Counted from the first letter of the stretch, positions 27,439 to 38,361 are shown. The stretch: 64,000 bases of DNA from an uncultured Clostridia bacterium (GCA_947053925.1 CAMRUG010000004.1:1-64000); one strand, 5' to 3'. Translations and numbers: made by a program. The notes: a model not told the origin generated them from the letters alone.

Positions 27439-27645
27439 ATGGCAGTTAGTTATAATAAATTATGGAAATTACTTATTGACAAAGGTATGACAAAGACGGA
27501 TTTGCGTCAAGCTACTGAAATATCCACATCCACATTAGCTAAAATGGGTCGCAACGAAACGGTGTCTATGGATGTTATGCTACGCATTTGTAAAGTTTGT
27601 GACTGCAAATTGGATGACATTGTTGACGTAACAAAAGAAGACTGA
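27439..27645 (+). CDS. Small XRE-family regulator (R-M controller-protein-like)
   Basis: YNKLWKLLIDKGMTKTDLRQATEISTSTLAKMGRNETVSMDVMLRICKVCDCKLDDIVDV; immediately upstream of a DNA MTase. Confidence 0.85.
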   Translation: MAVSYNKLWKLLIDKGMTKTDLRQATEISTSTLAKMGRNETVSMDVMLRICKVCDCKLDDIVDVTKED

Positions 27646-27666
27646 CCCTAAGGTGGATGAAACGAT

Positions 27667-28905
27667 ATGAATTTTATTGATTTATTCGCAGGTGCTGGGG
27701 GTTTATCAGAAGGATTTATTCAATCCGGATTTGTCCCAGTAGCACATGTTGAAATGAATGTTGATGCTTCTAATACGCTGAGAACTCGTGCTTGTTATCA
27801 CTATTTGGACAAAAATGGTCAGTTGGATACTTATTATAAATATGAAAAAGGTCTGATAACCAGAGATTACCTATATAACTTGGTTCCCCCAGCGATATAT
27901 GAGTCAGTAATCAATGCCGAAATTTCTGAAAAGACGATAAATGATATTTTTAAGCAAGTGGACGAACTGTTGCTGAAAAATGAAAATTGGAAAAAACAAG
28001 TCGATGTTATTATTGGAGGTCCTCCCTGTCAGGCGTACTCATTAGTAGGGCGTGCAGTAAAAGATGATAAAATGAGAGGGGATTATCGAAACTTTCTCTA
28101 TAAGATGTATTGTAGGTTTTTAAGACGGTATCGTCCTAAAATGTTTGTTTTTGAAAATGTTCCTGGCTTGTTAACAGCCAGTGGCGGAGAACATTTTAGA
28201 AATCTAAAAAAATATTTACAACATATAGGTTATAGAGTAAAGTGCCAAGAACTTAATGCAAAGGATTTTGGTGTGCTTCAAAGTCGCCGGAGACTTATTA
28301 TTATTGGTTGGCGAATAGGTGAAGAGCATTTTTATCCTGAGTTCGTCCCGATTAAACATGGTTATCTTGTAAGCGATATTTTGAATGACCTCCCTAAAAT
28401 GCAAGCAGGAGAAACAAAAAATAGATATCGCAAAGTTGCGCCAAGTATGTATTTAACCGAGTATGGAATTCGAACGGAAAAAGATGTGCTTACATTTCAT
28501 GTTGCTCGCCCGCATATTGAAAGAGATAGGGAAATTTATAGAAAAGTAATTAGTGCATGGAATGATGGGCATAAAAGGTTAAAATATTCGGATCTCCCTG
28601 ATGAATTGGCTACTCATAAAAACAAGTCAGCGTTTTTAGATAGATTTAAAATTGTTGAGGGGGATTTGCCGGCTTGTCATACAATGATGGCGCATATTTC
28701 TAAGGATGGACATTATTTTATTCATCCTGACATCAAGCAAGCAAGGTCAATTACAGTGCGAGAAGCTGCAAGAATCCAGTCATTTCCAGACAATTATTTC
28801 TTTGAAGGAAGTCGTACTGCAGCATTTACACAAATAGGTAATGCCGTGCCTCCTCTAATGGCAAAAGCCATAGCAACTGCACTTTTAGATCAATTGAATA
28901 AATAA
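27667..28905 (+). CDS. DNA (cytosine-5) methyltransferase (DrmMII-like candidate)
   Basis: NFIDLFAGAGGLSEGFIQSGF; GGPPCQAYS; FVFENVPGLL; QSRRRLIIIGWR; ARIQSFPDNYFF; QIGNAVPPLMAKAIA. Confidence 0.92.
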   Translation: MNFIDLFAGAGGLSEGFIQSGFVPVAHVEMNVDASNTLRTRACYHYLDKNGQLDTYYKYEKGLITRDYLYNLVPPAIYESVINAEISEKTINDIFKQVDELLLKNENWKKQVDVIIGGPPCQAYSLVGRAVKDDKMRGDYRNFLYKMYCRFLRRYRPKMFVFENVPGLLTASGGEHFRNLKKYLQHIGYRVKCQELNAKDFGVLQSRRRLIIIGWRIGEEHFYPEFVPIKHGYLVSDILNDLPKMQAGETKNRYRKVAPSMYLTEYGIRTEKDVLTFHVARPHIERDREIYRKVISAWNDGHKRLKYSDLPDELATHKNKSAFLDRFKIVEGDLPACHTMMAHISKDGHYFIHPDIKQARSITVREAARIQSFPDNYFFEGSRTAAFTQIGNAVPPLMAKAIATALLDQLNK

Positions 28906-28920
28906 CCACGGAGCATACAA

Positions 28921-31545
28921 ATGAGCAATCTCTTGATACAACAATATGGAATGTTTAAAAAGAAACATTTGGACGAGAATCCATACAGTTGTCTTTTGAA
29001 TACTTCCATTGAAATAAATCCTCACCAAGTAGATGCTTTTTGTGCGGCAGTAAAAGCGCTAAAAACAGGTGGTATAATTCTAGGTGATGAAGTTGGATTG
29101 GGAAAGACAATCGAAGCTGGACTAGTAATAAAGTATGTAATAAAAACTGGCGCAAAAAAGATAATGATAGTTCTACCGTCATCGTTGCGTAAGCAATGGG
29201 AAATAGAACTTTTAGAAAAATTTAATTTTAGTAATAAAGAAGTAAAAATAATTGATCGTAACGCCTTAAATTTTGATCCATATGGGCTGTTAGACCTATG
29301 GCTAAAAAAGAAAGATCAGTTATGTATAGCACTTACGTCTTACGATTTTTCGGCTAAGTTAATACAAGAATATCCGTCTATTAAGTGGGATTTTATTGTA
29401 ATAGATGAGGCGCACAATCTTCGCAATGCTTTTCACGGAGCAAAGCGTGCAAAACGATTGTATGATGTTACTAAAAATATTCCCAAAATACTCCTAACTG
29501 CAACGCCATTGCAAAATAGACTTAATGATCTACACGGAATCGTATCTTTTATTGATGATCGTATTTTTGGCGGCGAAAAGGCATTCGTAAAGCAATATAT
29601 TAATGATCAAGATTACGTTACATTAAAGCAAAATCTTGCTCCGGTTTTGTATAGGACTTTAAGAAGGGATGTTGTAAAGTATATGCAATTCCCAAACAGA
29701 GAGTGCCGAACATTTGATTTTGAATTGAGTTATCAAGAAATTTTATTATACGAACGTGTAAACGAATTTTTAAAGAGACCAATTTTATATTCGATACCAC
29801 AGCAAAATCGTAATTTAATTATATTAGTAATTCGCAAACTACTTGCTTCATCAAGTTTTGCTTTGGTAGAGACTTTTGAAGTCTTGCAAGATAGATTGGA
29901 GAAGTTGTATCAAGGTTCGCGCTCACAAGAAGCGAAAGAAGGCTTTGATTTATTCTTGCAATATTTGGAAGACGAACTTGACGAAATCGGGCAGGAAGAG
30001 GACGAGGATGTCGTCTTTCAAAAGCAACAAATACAAAATGAGTTGGACGAAGTAAATGCAATAATTGAACAGGCAGAAAAAATAAAAATTAATGCAAAAG
30101 TTAAGGCTTTGCGACAAGCAATTGATGTTGCATTTGCAATTCAAGATAAAAAGGGGATACCGCAAAAGATAGTTATATTTACAGAGTCTAAGCGAACTCA
30201 AAAATACATTGCAAGCGAATTGGTTGCGAATGGTATGGACGATGATGATATTGTCTTGTTTAATGGTGAAAATACCGACGCAAAAACACGAGAGATATAT
30301 AGAGCATATAGTGCCAAAAATTTTGGAAAGTCAAATTATGGACCTGCGGTAGAACGCAAACATGCAATCGTTGACTACTTTAAAAATAATGCCAAAATCC
30401 TTATATTGACGGATGCGGGTAGCGAAGGTTTGAATTTGCAATTTTGCAATACAGTTATAAATTACGATTTGCCTTGGAACCCAATGAAGATTGAACAAAG
30501 AATTGGTCGTTGTCATCGTTATGGACAAAAGAACGATGTTGTGGCAATAAACTTGTTGAACTCAACCAATCAAGCGGATAGACGCGTGTACGAAATCTTA
30601 TCTCAAAAATTCGAGTTGTTTAATGGCGTTTTTGGTGCTTCTGATATAGCGTTGGGAATATTGGAGTCGGGAGTAAACTTTGAACAAGAAGTATTGGCAA
30701 TTTACCAAAGGTGCAATAGTGTGGTAGAGATCACAAAGGCTTTTGACAAATTGAGTAGACGATTGGATGCTAAGCGAAATAACCGTGCAAGAGAATTGCA
30801 AGAAATTCTGTTGTCCCGTTCAAGTGACGAAAAACGCGCCGACCTTGATACAATACAAAAAGATATAAGCAAATATTTGAAACAAGTTGACTATTGGAAT
30901 GGTGTGGAGATTGAAGACTTAGAATTGCCTCCGCTTAACTACTGGAGAGTAGATTCGTGGGGCGAAGAAACAATCGGTGGTCATGGCTATCTGTTTGTTG
31001 GTGCAATGTGCGACAGCACAAAAGTGCTGTTCCCAGTATTGTTGATGTGCGACGAAAACGGCAATTATATAGATTTTGATGAGGACGATTTATTGCCAGA
31101 ACTGGATAAAATAGACGATACTGATATTTTGAATTTCTCTGCTACATCAAAAGAAACGGAATTGGTCAACAAAATATATTGGCAACTGCACGCCGAAATG
31201 GTCAACAAGTACGAATCAATTGTTGCTCCAATAAAGGCGTATCACAAAAAGAAGATGGATAACTGGCTTGCAGTTCAAATCGAGTTGCTAAACATTCGTA
31301 TGCAGGAATTGGCTGACGAGGCTCAAGAGTTATTGCGTCAAGCTAATGCGGCAACCAATTTTAATGAAAAACTGGATTGGCGTAGACAGTTGGAAAAGAA
31401 ACGTGACGAAATTAAAAAGTTTCAAGAGAGTTTTCACGAAAGGGTTTCAAAACTAAACGAAGAAGCAGATCTGCAAGTTACCGATTTTAATAAAACTTTG
31501 GAAATTCAGCCATTTTTGGTTATTAAAGTTGTATTGAAGTTCTAA
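28921..31545 (+). CDS. SNF2-family helicase (DrmD-like candidate)
   Basis: GGIILGDEVGLGKTIEAGLVIKYV; DFIVIDEAHNLRN; LLTATPLQNRLNDLHGIVSFID; LILTDAGSEGLNLQFCNTVINYDLPWNPMKIEQRIGRCHRYGQKNDV. Confidence 0.85.
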   Translation: MSNLLIQQYGMFKKKHLDENPYSCLLNTSIEINPHQVDAFCAAVKALKTGGIILGDEVGLGKTIEAGLVIKYVIKTGAKKIMIVLPSSLRKQWEIELLEKFNFSNKEVKIIDRNALNFDPYGLLDLWLKKKDQLCIALTSYDFSAKLIQEYPSIKWDFIVIDEAHNLRNAFHGAKRAKRLYDVTKNIPKILLTATPLQNRLNDLHGIVSFIDDRIFGGEKAFVKQYINDQDYVTLKQNLAPVLYRTLRRDVVKYMQFPNRECRTFDFELSYQEILLYERVNEFLKRPILYSIPQQNRNLIILVIRKLLASSSFALVETFEVLQDRLEKLYQGSRSQEAKEGFDLFLQYLEDELDEIGQEEDEDVVFQKQQIQNELDEVNAIIEQAEKIKINAKVKALRQAIDVAFAIQDKKGIPQKIVIFTESKRTQKYIASELVANGMDDDDIVLFNGENTDAKTREIYRAYSAKNFGKSNYGPAVERKHAIVDYFKNNAKILILTDAGSEGLNLQFCNTVINYDLPWNPMKIEQRIGRCHRYGQKNDVVAINLLNSTNQADRRVYEILSQKFELFNGVFGASDIALGILESGVNFEQEVLAIYQRCNSVVEITKAFDKLSRRLDAKRNNRARELQEILLSRSSDEKRADLDTIQKDISKYLKQVDYWNGVEIEDLELPPLNYWRVDSWGEETIGGHGYLFVGAMCDSTKVLFPVLLMCDENGNYIDFDEDDLLPELDKIDDTDILNFSATSKETELVNKIYWQLHAEMVNKYESIVAPIKAYHKKKMDNWLAVQIELLNIRMQELADEAQELLRQANAATNFNEKLDWRRQLEKKRDEIKKFQESFHERVSKLNEEADLQVTDFNKTLEIQPFLVIKVVLKF

Positions 31546-31556
31546 GGAGAAAATTT

Positions 31557-33329
31557 ATGAGTTATAGTGTAATATTAAAAAAAGTTAGAATTAAAAATTT
31601 TAGATCTATTATTGATGAAACGATAGAATTTGATAGATTTAATATTTTTGTTGGTTTTAATGATAGTGGTAAATCTAATGTGCTAAAAGCATTAAACTTG
31701 TTTTTTAATGGAAAAACTGAAAATACACATGAGTTTAATTTTGATAGGGATTATAGTCAAAAGGGTATTACTGGTCAAGGAAAAGCAAAGGAAATAATAA
31801 TTGAGTTGGATTTATTAGTACCAAATAATTTTAGTGAAAAAGGCGTGAAAACATGGAAAAAAGTTTGGCGTAGAGATGGCTTGTTTTCTGATAATCTTAA
31901 AGATTTATTTAAGGAGTATTCGAAATGTGTTACTCTTTTTAATCGAATTATTTTTGAATATATTCCAGCAGTAAAAAGTTCGGATTATTTTCAAGATTTG
32001 TTATTGAAATTATATTATTCGATGATTCAATCAGCTAATAATGCACTTGCTACAATGAACAAATCATATTCTTCCACGTTGAAGTCATTAACTATTGGGC
32101 TGAGTGATAACATAAAAAAACAGTTAAATATTTTATCTACTGTGCAAATGCCTGATGAATTATCAATCTTATTTCGTAATATGAAAATAAGCACTAAAGA
32201 TAATTACGTACATAATATTGATTTAGACTATCGTGGCGATGGAATTAAGGCTCGGCACATACCATCGATACTGTTAAGTATTACACGAAATGTAAAAACA
32301 AATAGGCAAAAAAATTCAATAGATTATACGTATATATGGGGATATGAGGAACCTGAAAACGGAGTTGAGTTTTCAGCGTGTCAGAAATTGGCGGAAGAAT
32401 TATATGGATATAATAATGAAATTCAAATACTTCTAACGACTCATTCGCCTGCTATATATGGAATGAGAGATAGGGTAGGTGCTACTTGTTATTATACGTA
32501 TAAAAATGATAGAGGGGCATCTAAATATGAATCTGATTATAGCGTTGCAGAGTTGCATAATAAAATAGGACTCATGCCATTAATTGCTCCTTATATTGAA
32601 GAAAGACAAAGACTGTTGAGAGAAATGCAGGAAGAAAACAATCGTATTGTTAGCGAATTTCAAGCAGTAAAAGAATTGAGTCAAAAAGTTGTTTTGTACA
32701 CGGAAGGTCAGACCGACGCAATGTATATAGGAAAGGCATTAGAGGGTACTAAATATATTTCTCGCGTGCTTATCAACCCGAACCTTAAAGACGTAGATTA
32801 TGGAGACAGCAATCTAGAACAAAGATATAAATTATTACAGCAAGTGCCAGGTGTTAAAATATGTATATTTGATAGAGATAATACAAAATATATTATTTCG
32901 GAGGAGTATTGCAAAGGAGACAATAATACATTCAAATTTTCGATTCCAATACCTTCTTTTAGACAACAAGGAGATTTAATTTCTATTGAGCATTATTTTA
33001 AAGATGATGAAATAATGACATTTGATGAAAATGGAAGGCGATTATTTATGCTTCAAGAATTTGACAAACAAGGCAATACGCGAGATGATGTATATTTTTG
33101 TCAGTATCCTATTCGTGTGGGGATAAACACGCCGTTACATATATTAGACGGAAGAGATGAGAACTCGAAAGTTTTTAAGCGAAAGGGAACGGAAAACGTT
33201 GCTTTGTCTAAAAAAGCATTTGCTACTAATGTTATTACTCAAAAAGCAAATTTCAATTTTAAATTAGACGAATTCAAATTAATAGTAAATGTGATTGCTA
33301 AAATAATTGATTTAGTAGATACGAAGTAA
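31557..33329 (+). CDS. OLD-like AAA ATPase with C-terminal TOPRIM-like domain
   Basis: VRIKNFRSIIDETIEFDRFNIFVGFNDSGKSNVLKALNLFF; YIWGYEEPENGVEFSACQKLAEEL; ILLTTHSPAIYG; VVLYTEGQTDAMYIGKAL...ICIFDRDNTKY. Confidence 0.75.
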   Translation: MSYSVILKKVRIKNFRSIIDETIEFDRFNIFVGFNDSGKSNVLKALNLFFNGKTENTHEFNFDRDYSQKGITGQGKAKEIIIELDLLVPNNFSEKGVKTWKKVWRRDGLFSDNLKDLFKEYSKCVTLFNRIIFEYIPAVKSSDYFQDLLLKLYYSMIQSANNALATMNKSYSSTLKSLTIGLSDNIKKQLNILSTVQMPDELSILFRNMKISTKDNYVHNIDLDYRGDGIKARHIPSILLSITRNVKTNRQKNSIDYTYIWGYEEPENGVEFSACQKLAEELYGYNNEIQILLTTHSPAIYGMRDRVGATCYYTYKNDRGASKYESDYSVAELHNKIGLMPLIAPYIEERQRLLREMQEENNRIVSEFQAVKELSQKVVLYTEGQTDAMYIGKALEGTKYISRVLINPNLKDVDYGDSNLEQRYKLLQQVPGVKICIFDRDNTKYIISEEYCKGDNNTFKFSIPIPSFRQQGDLISIEHYFKDDEIMTFDENGRRLFMLQEFDKQGNTRDDVYFCQYPIRVGINTPLHILDGRDENSKVFKRKGTENVALSKKAFATNVITQKANFNFKLDEFKLIVNVIAKIIDLVDTK

Positions 33330-33397
33330 AGAATTTAAACCGATATTGGACGAATCGAATAGAAATGACTGTTATGCTAAAATAAGGTGAGTTATAG

Positions 33398-33427
33398 TTG
33401 ACATGATAGAAAATACTAGTTTATAAA
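33398..33427 (+). promoter_or_regulatory. Candidate promoter for the Mod-Res-drmABC operon
   Basis: TTGACA (33398-33403) N18 TATAAA (33422-33427), in a 300-bp intergenic gap. Confidence 0.5.
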
Positions 33428-33628
33428 AATGGCTAGAACAAGGGGGCATGTGTATCTTTATAGAGAATATGACATGCATACTTTTGTTGAAATCCTTCTA
33501 TGTTGCTAAGGATATTTACTAAGCTAGATGATTTAGATTTGAATGTGCTTTTCCCAGAAAAGAAAATGGTGATAAGCTTATATATAATTAATATGTGGGG
33601 TTTGGAATAACAAAAGGAGCACAATATT

Positions 33629-35149
33629 ATGCAAAAGACAGGAAAATTGGAGCTGACGTGGGTTGGCAAATATGAATCAAAAGTAATTGAGCCCAGGATA
33701 TTAGTTGAAAATCCTGAGTTGAGTTATGGTGATCCGAATAGTGAAAATATGCTCATTCACGGTGATAATCTTATTGCATTAAAGGCGCTTGAACAGGATT
33801 ATGCAGGCAGAATTAAGTGCATATATATCGATCCGCCGTATAATACCGGTTATGCATTTACCCATTACGATGACTCTGTTGAGCATAGTATTTGGCTTTC
33901 TTTGATGCGTCAGAGATTGGAAATATTATATACTTTGTTGGATGATGACAACGGTTCATTATGGATAAGTATTGATGATGACGAAAGGGATTATCTAAAA
34001 GTATTATGTGATGAGATATTGGGGCGTGCTAACTTTGTGTGCTCAGTTATTTGGCAAAAAAAGTATTCGCCACAAAACGATGCAAAGTGGCTATCAGATA
34101 ATCATGATTATGTTTTGGTTTACGCTAAAAATAAAGCGGTTTGGAGACCAAATTTGTTGCCACGCAGCGAGGAAGCGAATGCTAGATATAAAAATCCTGA
34201 TAATGATCCGCGCGGTCCGTGGAAATCGGGAGATATTTCTGTTAAAAGAGTAACGCCTAAAGACATTTACGAGGTAATTACTCCTTCTGGGCGGCGGGTA
34301 TTACCGCCTGCTGGTACTAGCTGGCGACTTTCTAAAGAAACATTTGATGATTATGTTGCAGATAATAGAATTTGGTTTGGACCTGATGGTAATAATGTTC
34401 CGTCTATAAAAAGATTTTTGTCTGAAGTAAAGGATGGTATGACATCTTTAACTATTTGGTTGCGTGAAGAGGTGGGAGACAATCAAGAGGCTAAACGCGA
34501 GGTAAAAGAGTTAAACAGTGATGATGTCTTTGATACGCCTAAACCAGAAAGACTTATAGAAAAAATACTAAAATTAGCCACTAAAGAAGGAGATTTAGTT
34601 CTTGATTCATTTCTTGGCTCCGGTACAACAGCGGCAGTTGCTCATAAAATGGACAGACGGTGGATTGGCATTGAACTTGGCAATCATGCTTATACGCATT
34701 GCAAAGTTCGTTTAGATAAAGTAATTGACGGCGAACAGGGTGGTATTTCTAAAGCGGTTGGTTGGAAAGGCGGTGGGGGATATAAGTTTTATGAATTAGC
34801 ACCCAGTTTGCTTGTGCCTAATCCAATTATTCCCGAAATTAAGCAAATCAATCCAGTATATACATTTGAAATGTTGTGCGAGGCAATTTGTAAATTAGAA
34901 GGTTTTAAATATAAGCCTAATGGCAGAATTCATGGACAATCAAGCGAAAAGAGATTTATCCACATTACGAAGGAATTTGTAAACGGTGAGTATGTAAATA
35001 GTCTTATTGCTACATTGGGTGAAGGACAGTCGTTGCTTATATATGGAACAAAGATTCAATCGGATTTAAGATTGCCCGATAATATTGTAGTAAAAAAAAT
35101 ACCAAAAGATTTGCTAGACAAGTGTACATTTGAAAGCGAGGTAAGATAA
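33629..35149 (+). CDS. Type III-like site-specific DNA (adenine-N6) methyltransferase, Mod
   Basis: LIHGDNLIALKALEQDYAGRIKCIYIDPPYNTGYAFTHYDD; LIEKILKLATKEGDLVLDSFLGSGTTAAVAHKMDRRWIGIELG. Confidence 0.9.
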   Translation: MQKTGKLELTWVGKYESKVIEPRILVENPELSYGDPNSENMLIHGDNLIALKALEQDYAGRIKCIYIDPPYNTGYAFTHYDDSVEHSIWLSLMRQRLEILYTLLDDDNGSLWISIDDDERDYLKVLCDEILGRANFVCSVIWQKKYSPQNDAKWLSDNHDYVLVYAKNKAVWRPNLLPRSEEANARYKNPDNDPRGPWKSGDISVKRVTPKDIYEVITPSGRRVLPPAGTSWRLSKETFDDYVADNRIWFGPDGNNVPSIKRFLSEVKDGMTSLTIWLREEVGDNQEAKREVKELNSDDVFDTPKPERLIEKILKLATKEGDLVLDSFLGSGTTAAVAHKMDRRWIGIELGNHAYTHCKVRLDKVIDGEQGGISKAVGWKGGGGYKFYELAPSLLVPNPIIPEIKQINPVYTFEMLCEAICKLEGFKYKPNGRIHGQSSEKRFIHITKEFVNGEYVNSLIATLGEGQSLLIYGTKIQSDLRLPDNIVVKKIPKDLLDKCTFESEVR

Positions 35150-35150
35150 T

Positions 35151-37802
35151 ATGGACGAAATAGTAAAAAATATAAGTTATGCTATGAGTTTGAGAGAGCC
35201 ACAAACGGAAGCTCTCAGTTATCTTGATGCAATAAGTGTTCATTGTGACTATAAACGTGATAATTTAGCAAACGTACAAGATGTTGCAACGGAATATTGC
35301 GAAGATAAGCACAAGATTAAGATTGATTTTGAATTTCCATCATTTTGTTTTGACATGGCAACTGGTATAGGCAAAACGCGCTTGATGGGCGCCGCTATTT
35401 ATTATTTGTACAAGACAAAGGGGTACAAACACTTCTTTATTCTTGCTCCTGGAAACACCATTTACGATAAACTTCGCAAGGAGTCTAATCCGGCGCACCC
35501 CAAATACATATTCAAAGGGTTAGAATCTGAGATGGGCAGACCAAAGGTGTATGATGGTGAGAATTATACTACATATCCAGTTAGGTATGTTCAAGGTGAA
35601 ATTGAAATAGAAAAGTCTTCTGAAATCCAGCTGTTTATTTTTAACATTGGCAAAATTTTTAACAGTAAAACGGATACTACATTTAAGTTTCACAAATTTC
35701 AAGAAACATTGGGTTCTTCATTTGCAGATGTTTTGTCACGGTTTAATGATCTTGTTATTTGTATGGACGAGGCACATCGTTACTATGCCCCTGCGTCTAT
35801 GAACGCGATTAACTACTTAAAACCAGTTCTAGGTTTGGAATTTACTGCAACGCCTAAAAGTCATAGCAATGTAATTTATAGTTATGACTTGGCGAAAGGT
35901 GCAGGTAAGTATTTGAAGATACCAACAGTTTTGGGCAGAACTAATATTGGTGGTTATAGTGCGGATGACATAGAAGAAATGAAAATCCGTGATGGCTTGA
36001 CATTGCATGAAAATCGCAAAAGGGTGGTTTATCAATATTGCAATGAAACAGGGTTGGATTATGTAAAGCCAATCGTTCTTATTGCCTGTAAGGACACAGA
36101 ACATGCCAAGAAAGTTCGCGCGTTAATTGATAATGACAATTTTGAACGTGGAAAATATTGCGGAAAAGTTATAGAAATCCATTCCAATATGAAAGGTGAA
36201 GAGTCTGAAGAAAATATTCGTTTGTTACTTTCCATCGAAAGATCTGATAACCCTGTAGAAATAGTCTTACACGTTTACAAATTGAAAGAGGGCTGGGATG
36301 TAAACAATTTGTTCACGATCATTCCTTTGAATGCGGCCAAAAGTGATATTTTGGCTTTGCAAACGATTGGTCGTGGCTTGCGCTTGCCGTTTGGTTTTAT
36401 TACAGGCAATGACGAAATAGACACACTAGATATAGTTGCACATGAGCATTATCGTCAGATTGTTGACGAAATCAAAGAAAGCAAAGTTTTTAGACAACGC
36501 AATTTAGATGAAGAAAAAATTGAAGAGACAGAGACATTTGAATTGAAACCAATAGTCGATGAAGAACAGTTGGATTTATTTGGAGAAATGTTGACTTCGA
36601 TAGGTGTGAAATCTTTTGAGCAAATTAATAATACTACAACTCAAGAACAACTATATCGAGAGTATACAAAAACATTTGGTAGAGATCCGAGAAAGAATAC
36701 AACTAGCGGAATGCAGCAAATGTCAATTTTTGATAGTATAGGTTCAAAACAACAACCTGTTGTGGAGTCTGTATCACAAGAAACGCTAACTATGTCTGAA
36801 GGAATAGAGCCTAAAACTAATCTGCCATTAAAAAAGGAAGAATTTGTTGCAAAACTAGATGAATATTGTAAGGTCGCGATTTCTGTACCTAAAATTCTTA
36901 TTCAGCCAAGTTCGGTGGTTACATTAAGACCGTTTGCGGTAAAGTGTAATATTATGGAATTTGAGATTGCTGCAGCTCAAATTGAAAGGTACGATGCGAT
37001 AAATGCGGAAAAATTGAAGTCGTTTGATGCTCAAATTCTTGAAGTGGAGAACCCGATAAATACCATTGCCTGCATGCTGTTGGACTGTGATGAATTGAGT
37101 GAGGTGTCTGTTGATGATGCTGAATACATTTTGGATGTCGTTAAGCAATATTTGGCACAAGTTGAAGGCACAGATGACGACAAGAGAAAAATCGTTCGTC
37201 GGTATGCAACGCTTATTCTTAATGACATTATTAAGCAAATACACACCCACATGGACAAGCAGACATATTATACGTCGGTTGTGCAAAAAGATTTAATCAT
37301 CTTTGGAAAGTCTGTAAAAACAATACGTAAGGATAGCGGAGTAGTGTCTTTTCGCAAAGAAATCGCTGACAAGAAAAACATTCGAAAGTATGTATATACT
37401 GGATATAAAAAATCGTATTATTCGCAAAATGGATTTGATAGTGATACAGAAAGGGCATTTTCTGTTATACTTGAGGATGACAAAGAAGTTTTACGTTGGA
37501 TAAAACCACCTCTAAATCAACTTGGCATTTTTTGGCAAGCTGGTCAGCAGTACAACCCAGACTTTTTAGTGGAAACAAATGACGGTAAGTACATGATTGA
37601 AGTAAAAGCACGCAACGAAGTGAGTACAACAGAAGTTCAAATCAAAGCACAAGAAGGTGTAAAGTGGTGCAAATATGCAACACAAGTGGATTTCGATAAT
37701 AAAAAATGGAAATATAGACTTGTTACAGACGACTGTATAAATATTGGTAATACGTTTAAGTACACAATCGGACTCGCTGTAAATATTAATTCGGAGGAGT
37801 AA
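35151..37802 (+). CDS. Type III-like restriction helicase/nuclease, Res
   Basis: CFDMATGIGKTRLMGAAIYYLY; LVICMDEAHRYYAPASMNAINYLKPVLGLEFTATP; LQTIGRGLRLPFG; C-terminal NPDFLVETNDGKYMIEVKAR (PD-(D/E)XK-like). Confidence 0.9.
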   Translation: MDEIVKNISYAMSLREPQTEALSYLDAISVHCDYKRDNLANVQDVATEYCEDKHKIKIDFEFPSFCFDMATGIGKTRLMGAAIYYLYKTKGYKHFFILAPGNTIYDKLRKESNPAHPKYIFKGLESEMGRPKVYDGENYTTYPVRYVQGEIEIEKSSEIQLFIFNIGKIFNSKTDTTFKFHKFQETLGSSFADVLSRFNDLVICMDEAHRYYAPASMNAINYLKPVLGLEFTATPKSHSNVIYSYDLAKGAGKYLKIPTVLGRTNIGGYSADDIEEMKIRDGLTLHENRKRVVYQYCNETGLDYVKPIVLIACKDTEHAKKVRALIDNDNFERGKYCGKVIEIHSNMKGEESEENIRLLLSIERSDNPVEIVLHVYKLKEGWDVNNLFTIIPLNAAKSDILALQTIGRGLRLPFGFITGNDEIDTLDIVAHEHYRQIVDEIKESKVFRQRNLDEEKIEETETFELKPIVDEEQLDLFGEMLTSIGVKSFEQINNTTTQEQLYREYTKTFGRDPRKNTTSGMQQMSIFDSIGSKQQPVVESVSQETLTMSEGIEPKTNLPLKKEEFVAKLDEYCKVAISVPKILIQPSSVVTLRPFAVKCNIMEFEIAAAQIERYDAINAEKLKSFDAQILEVENPINTIACMLLDCDELSEVSVDDAEYILDVVKQYLAQVEGTDDDKRKIVRRYATLILNDIIKQIHTHMDKQTYYTSVVQKDLIIFGKSVKTIRKDSGVVSFRKEIADKKNIRKYVYTGYKKSYYSQNGFDSDTERAFSVILEDDKEVLRWIKPPLNQLGIFWQAGQQYNPDFLVETNDGKYMIEVKARNEVSTTEVQIKAQEGVKWCKYATQVDFDNKKWKYRLVTDDCINIGNTFKYTIGLAVNINSEE

Positions 37803-37804
37803 GC

Positions 37805-38344
37805 ATGGAAGATAATGAAATGTTAAGAAGGGCACAAATGTATATTGAAGCCATGTCTCAAGGCATTAATCCTGTGACTGGAGAGGTTGTTTGTGATAAT
37901 GACACATTGAATAATATTAAAGTTTCTAGGTGTTTATTTTTTGTTAATGATATTTTGAAGGAACTTATTTGCAATAATGGAAAGCTCCATAGAGAGAAAG
38001 TTCCAAGAGTACAAAAACAAAATTTTGTTTACAATGAACATTTAATGCAACAAGTTACTGTTTGTAATACGCCAATATCACTTTCAGAAATTATTAGAAA
38101 TATTCTAAAAATATATGGTGACGAGACCAAACTAACTTATAAAATGGTGGCTGAGTTGCTGTTAAATAAAGGAATATACATAAAAAATGCAGAAAACAGT
38201 CCTAAGTATATTGCAACTCCAGAATCTAAAAAGTATGGAATATATACTGAATTAAGGCACACAATGCAAGGCGATAGATTGATTACATTGTATAATAGTG
38301 AAGGACAAAAATATCTTTTGTCATTGCTAAAAGATTTGAAATAA
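37805..38344 (+). CDS. Uncharacterised protein between Res and DrmA
   Basis: MEDNEMLRRAQMYIEAMSQGINPVTGEVVCDNDTLNNIKVSRCLFFVNDILKELI...; tightly spaced in the operon. Confidence 0.7.
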   Translation: MEDNEMLRRAQMYIEAMSQGINPVTGEVVCDNDTLNNIKVSRCLFFVNDILKELICNNGKLHREKVPRVQKQNFVYNEHLMQQVTVCNTPISLSEIIRNILKIYGDETKLTYKMVAELLLNKGIYIKNAENSPKYIATPESKKYGIYTELRHTMQGDRLITLYNSEGQKYLLSLLKDLK

Positions 38345-38361
38345 ATATTAAGAGAGGAATT

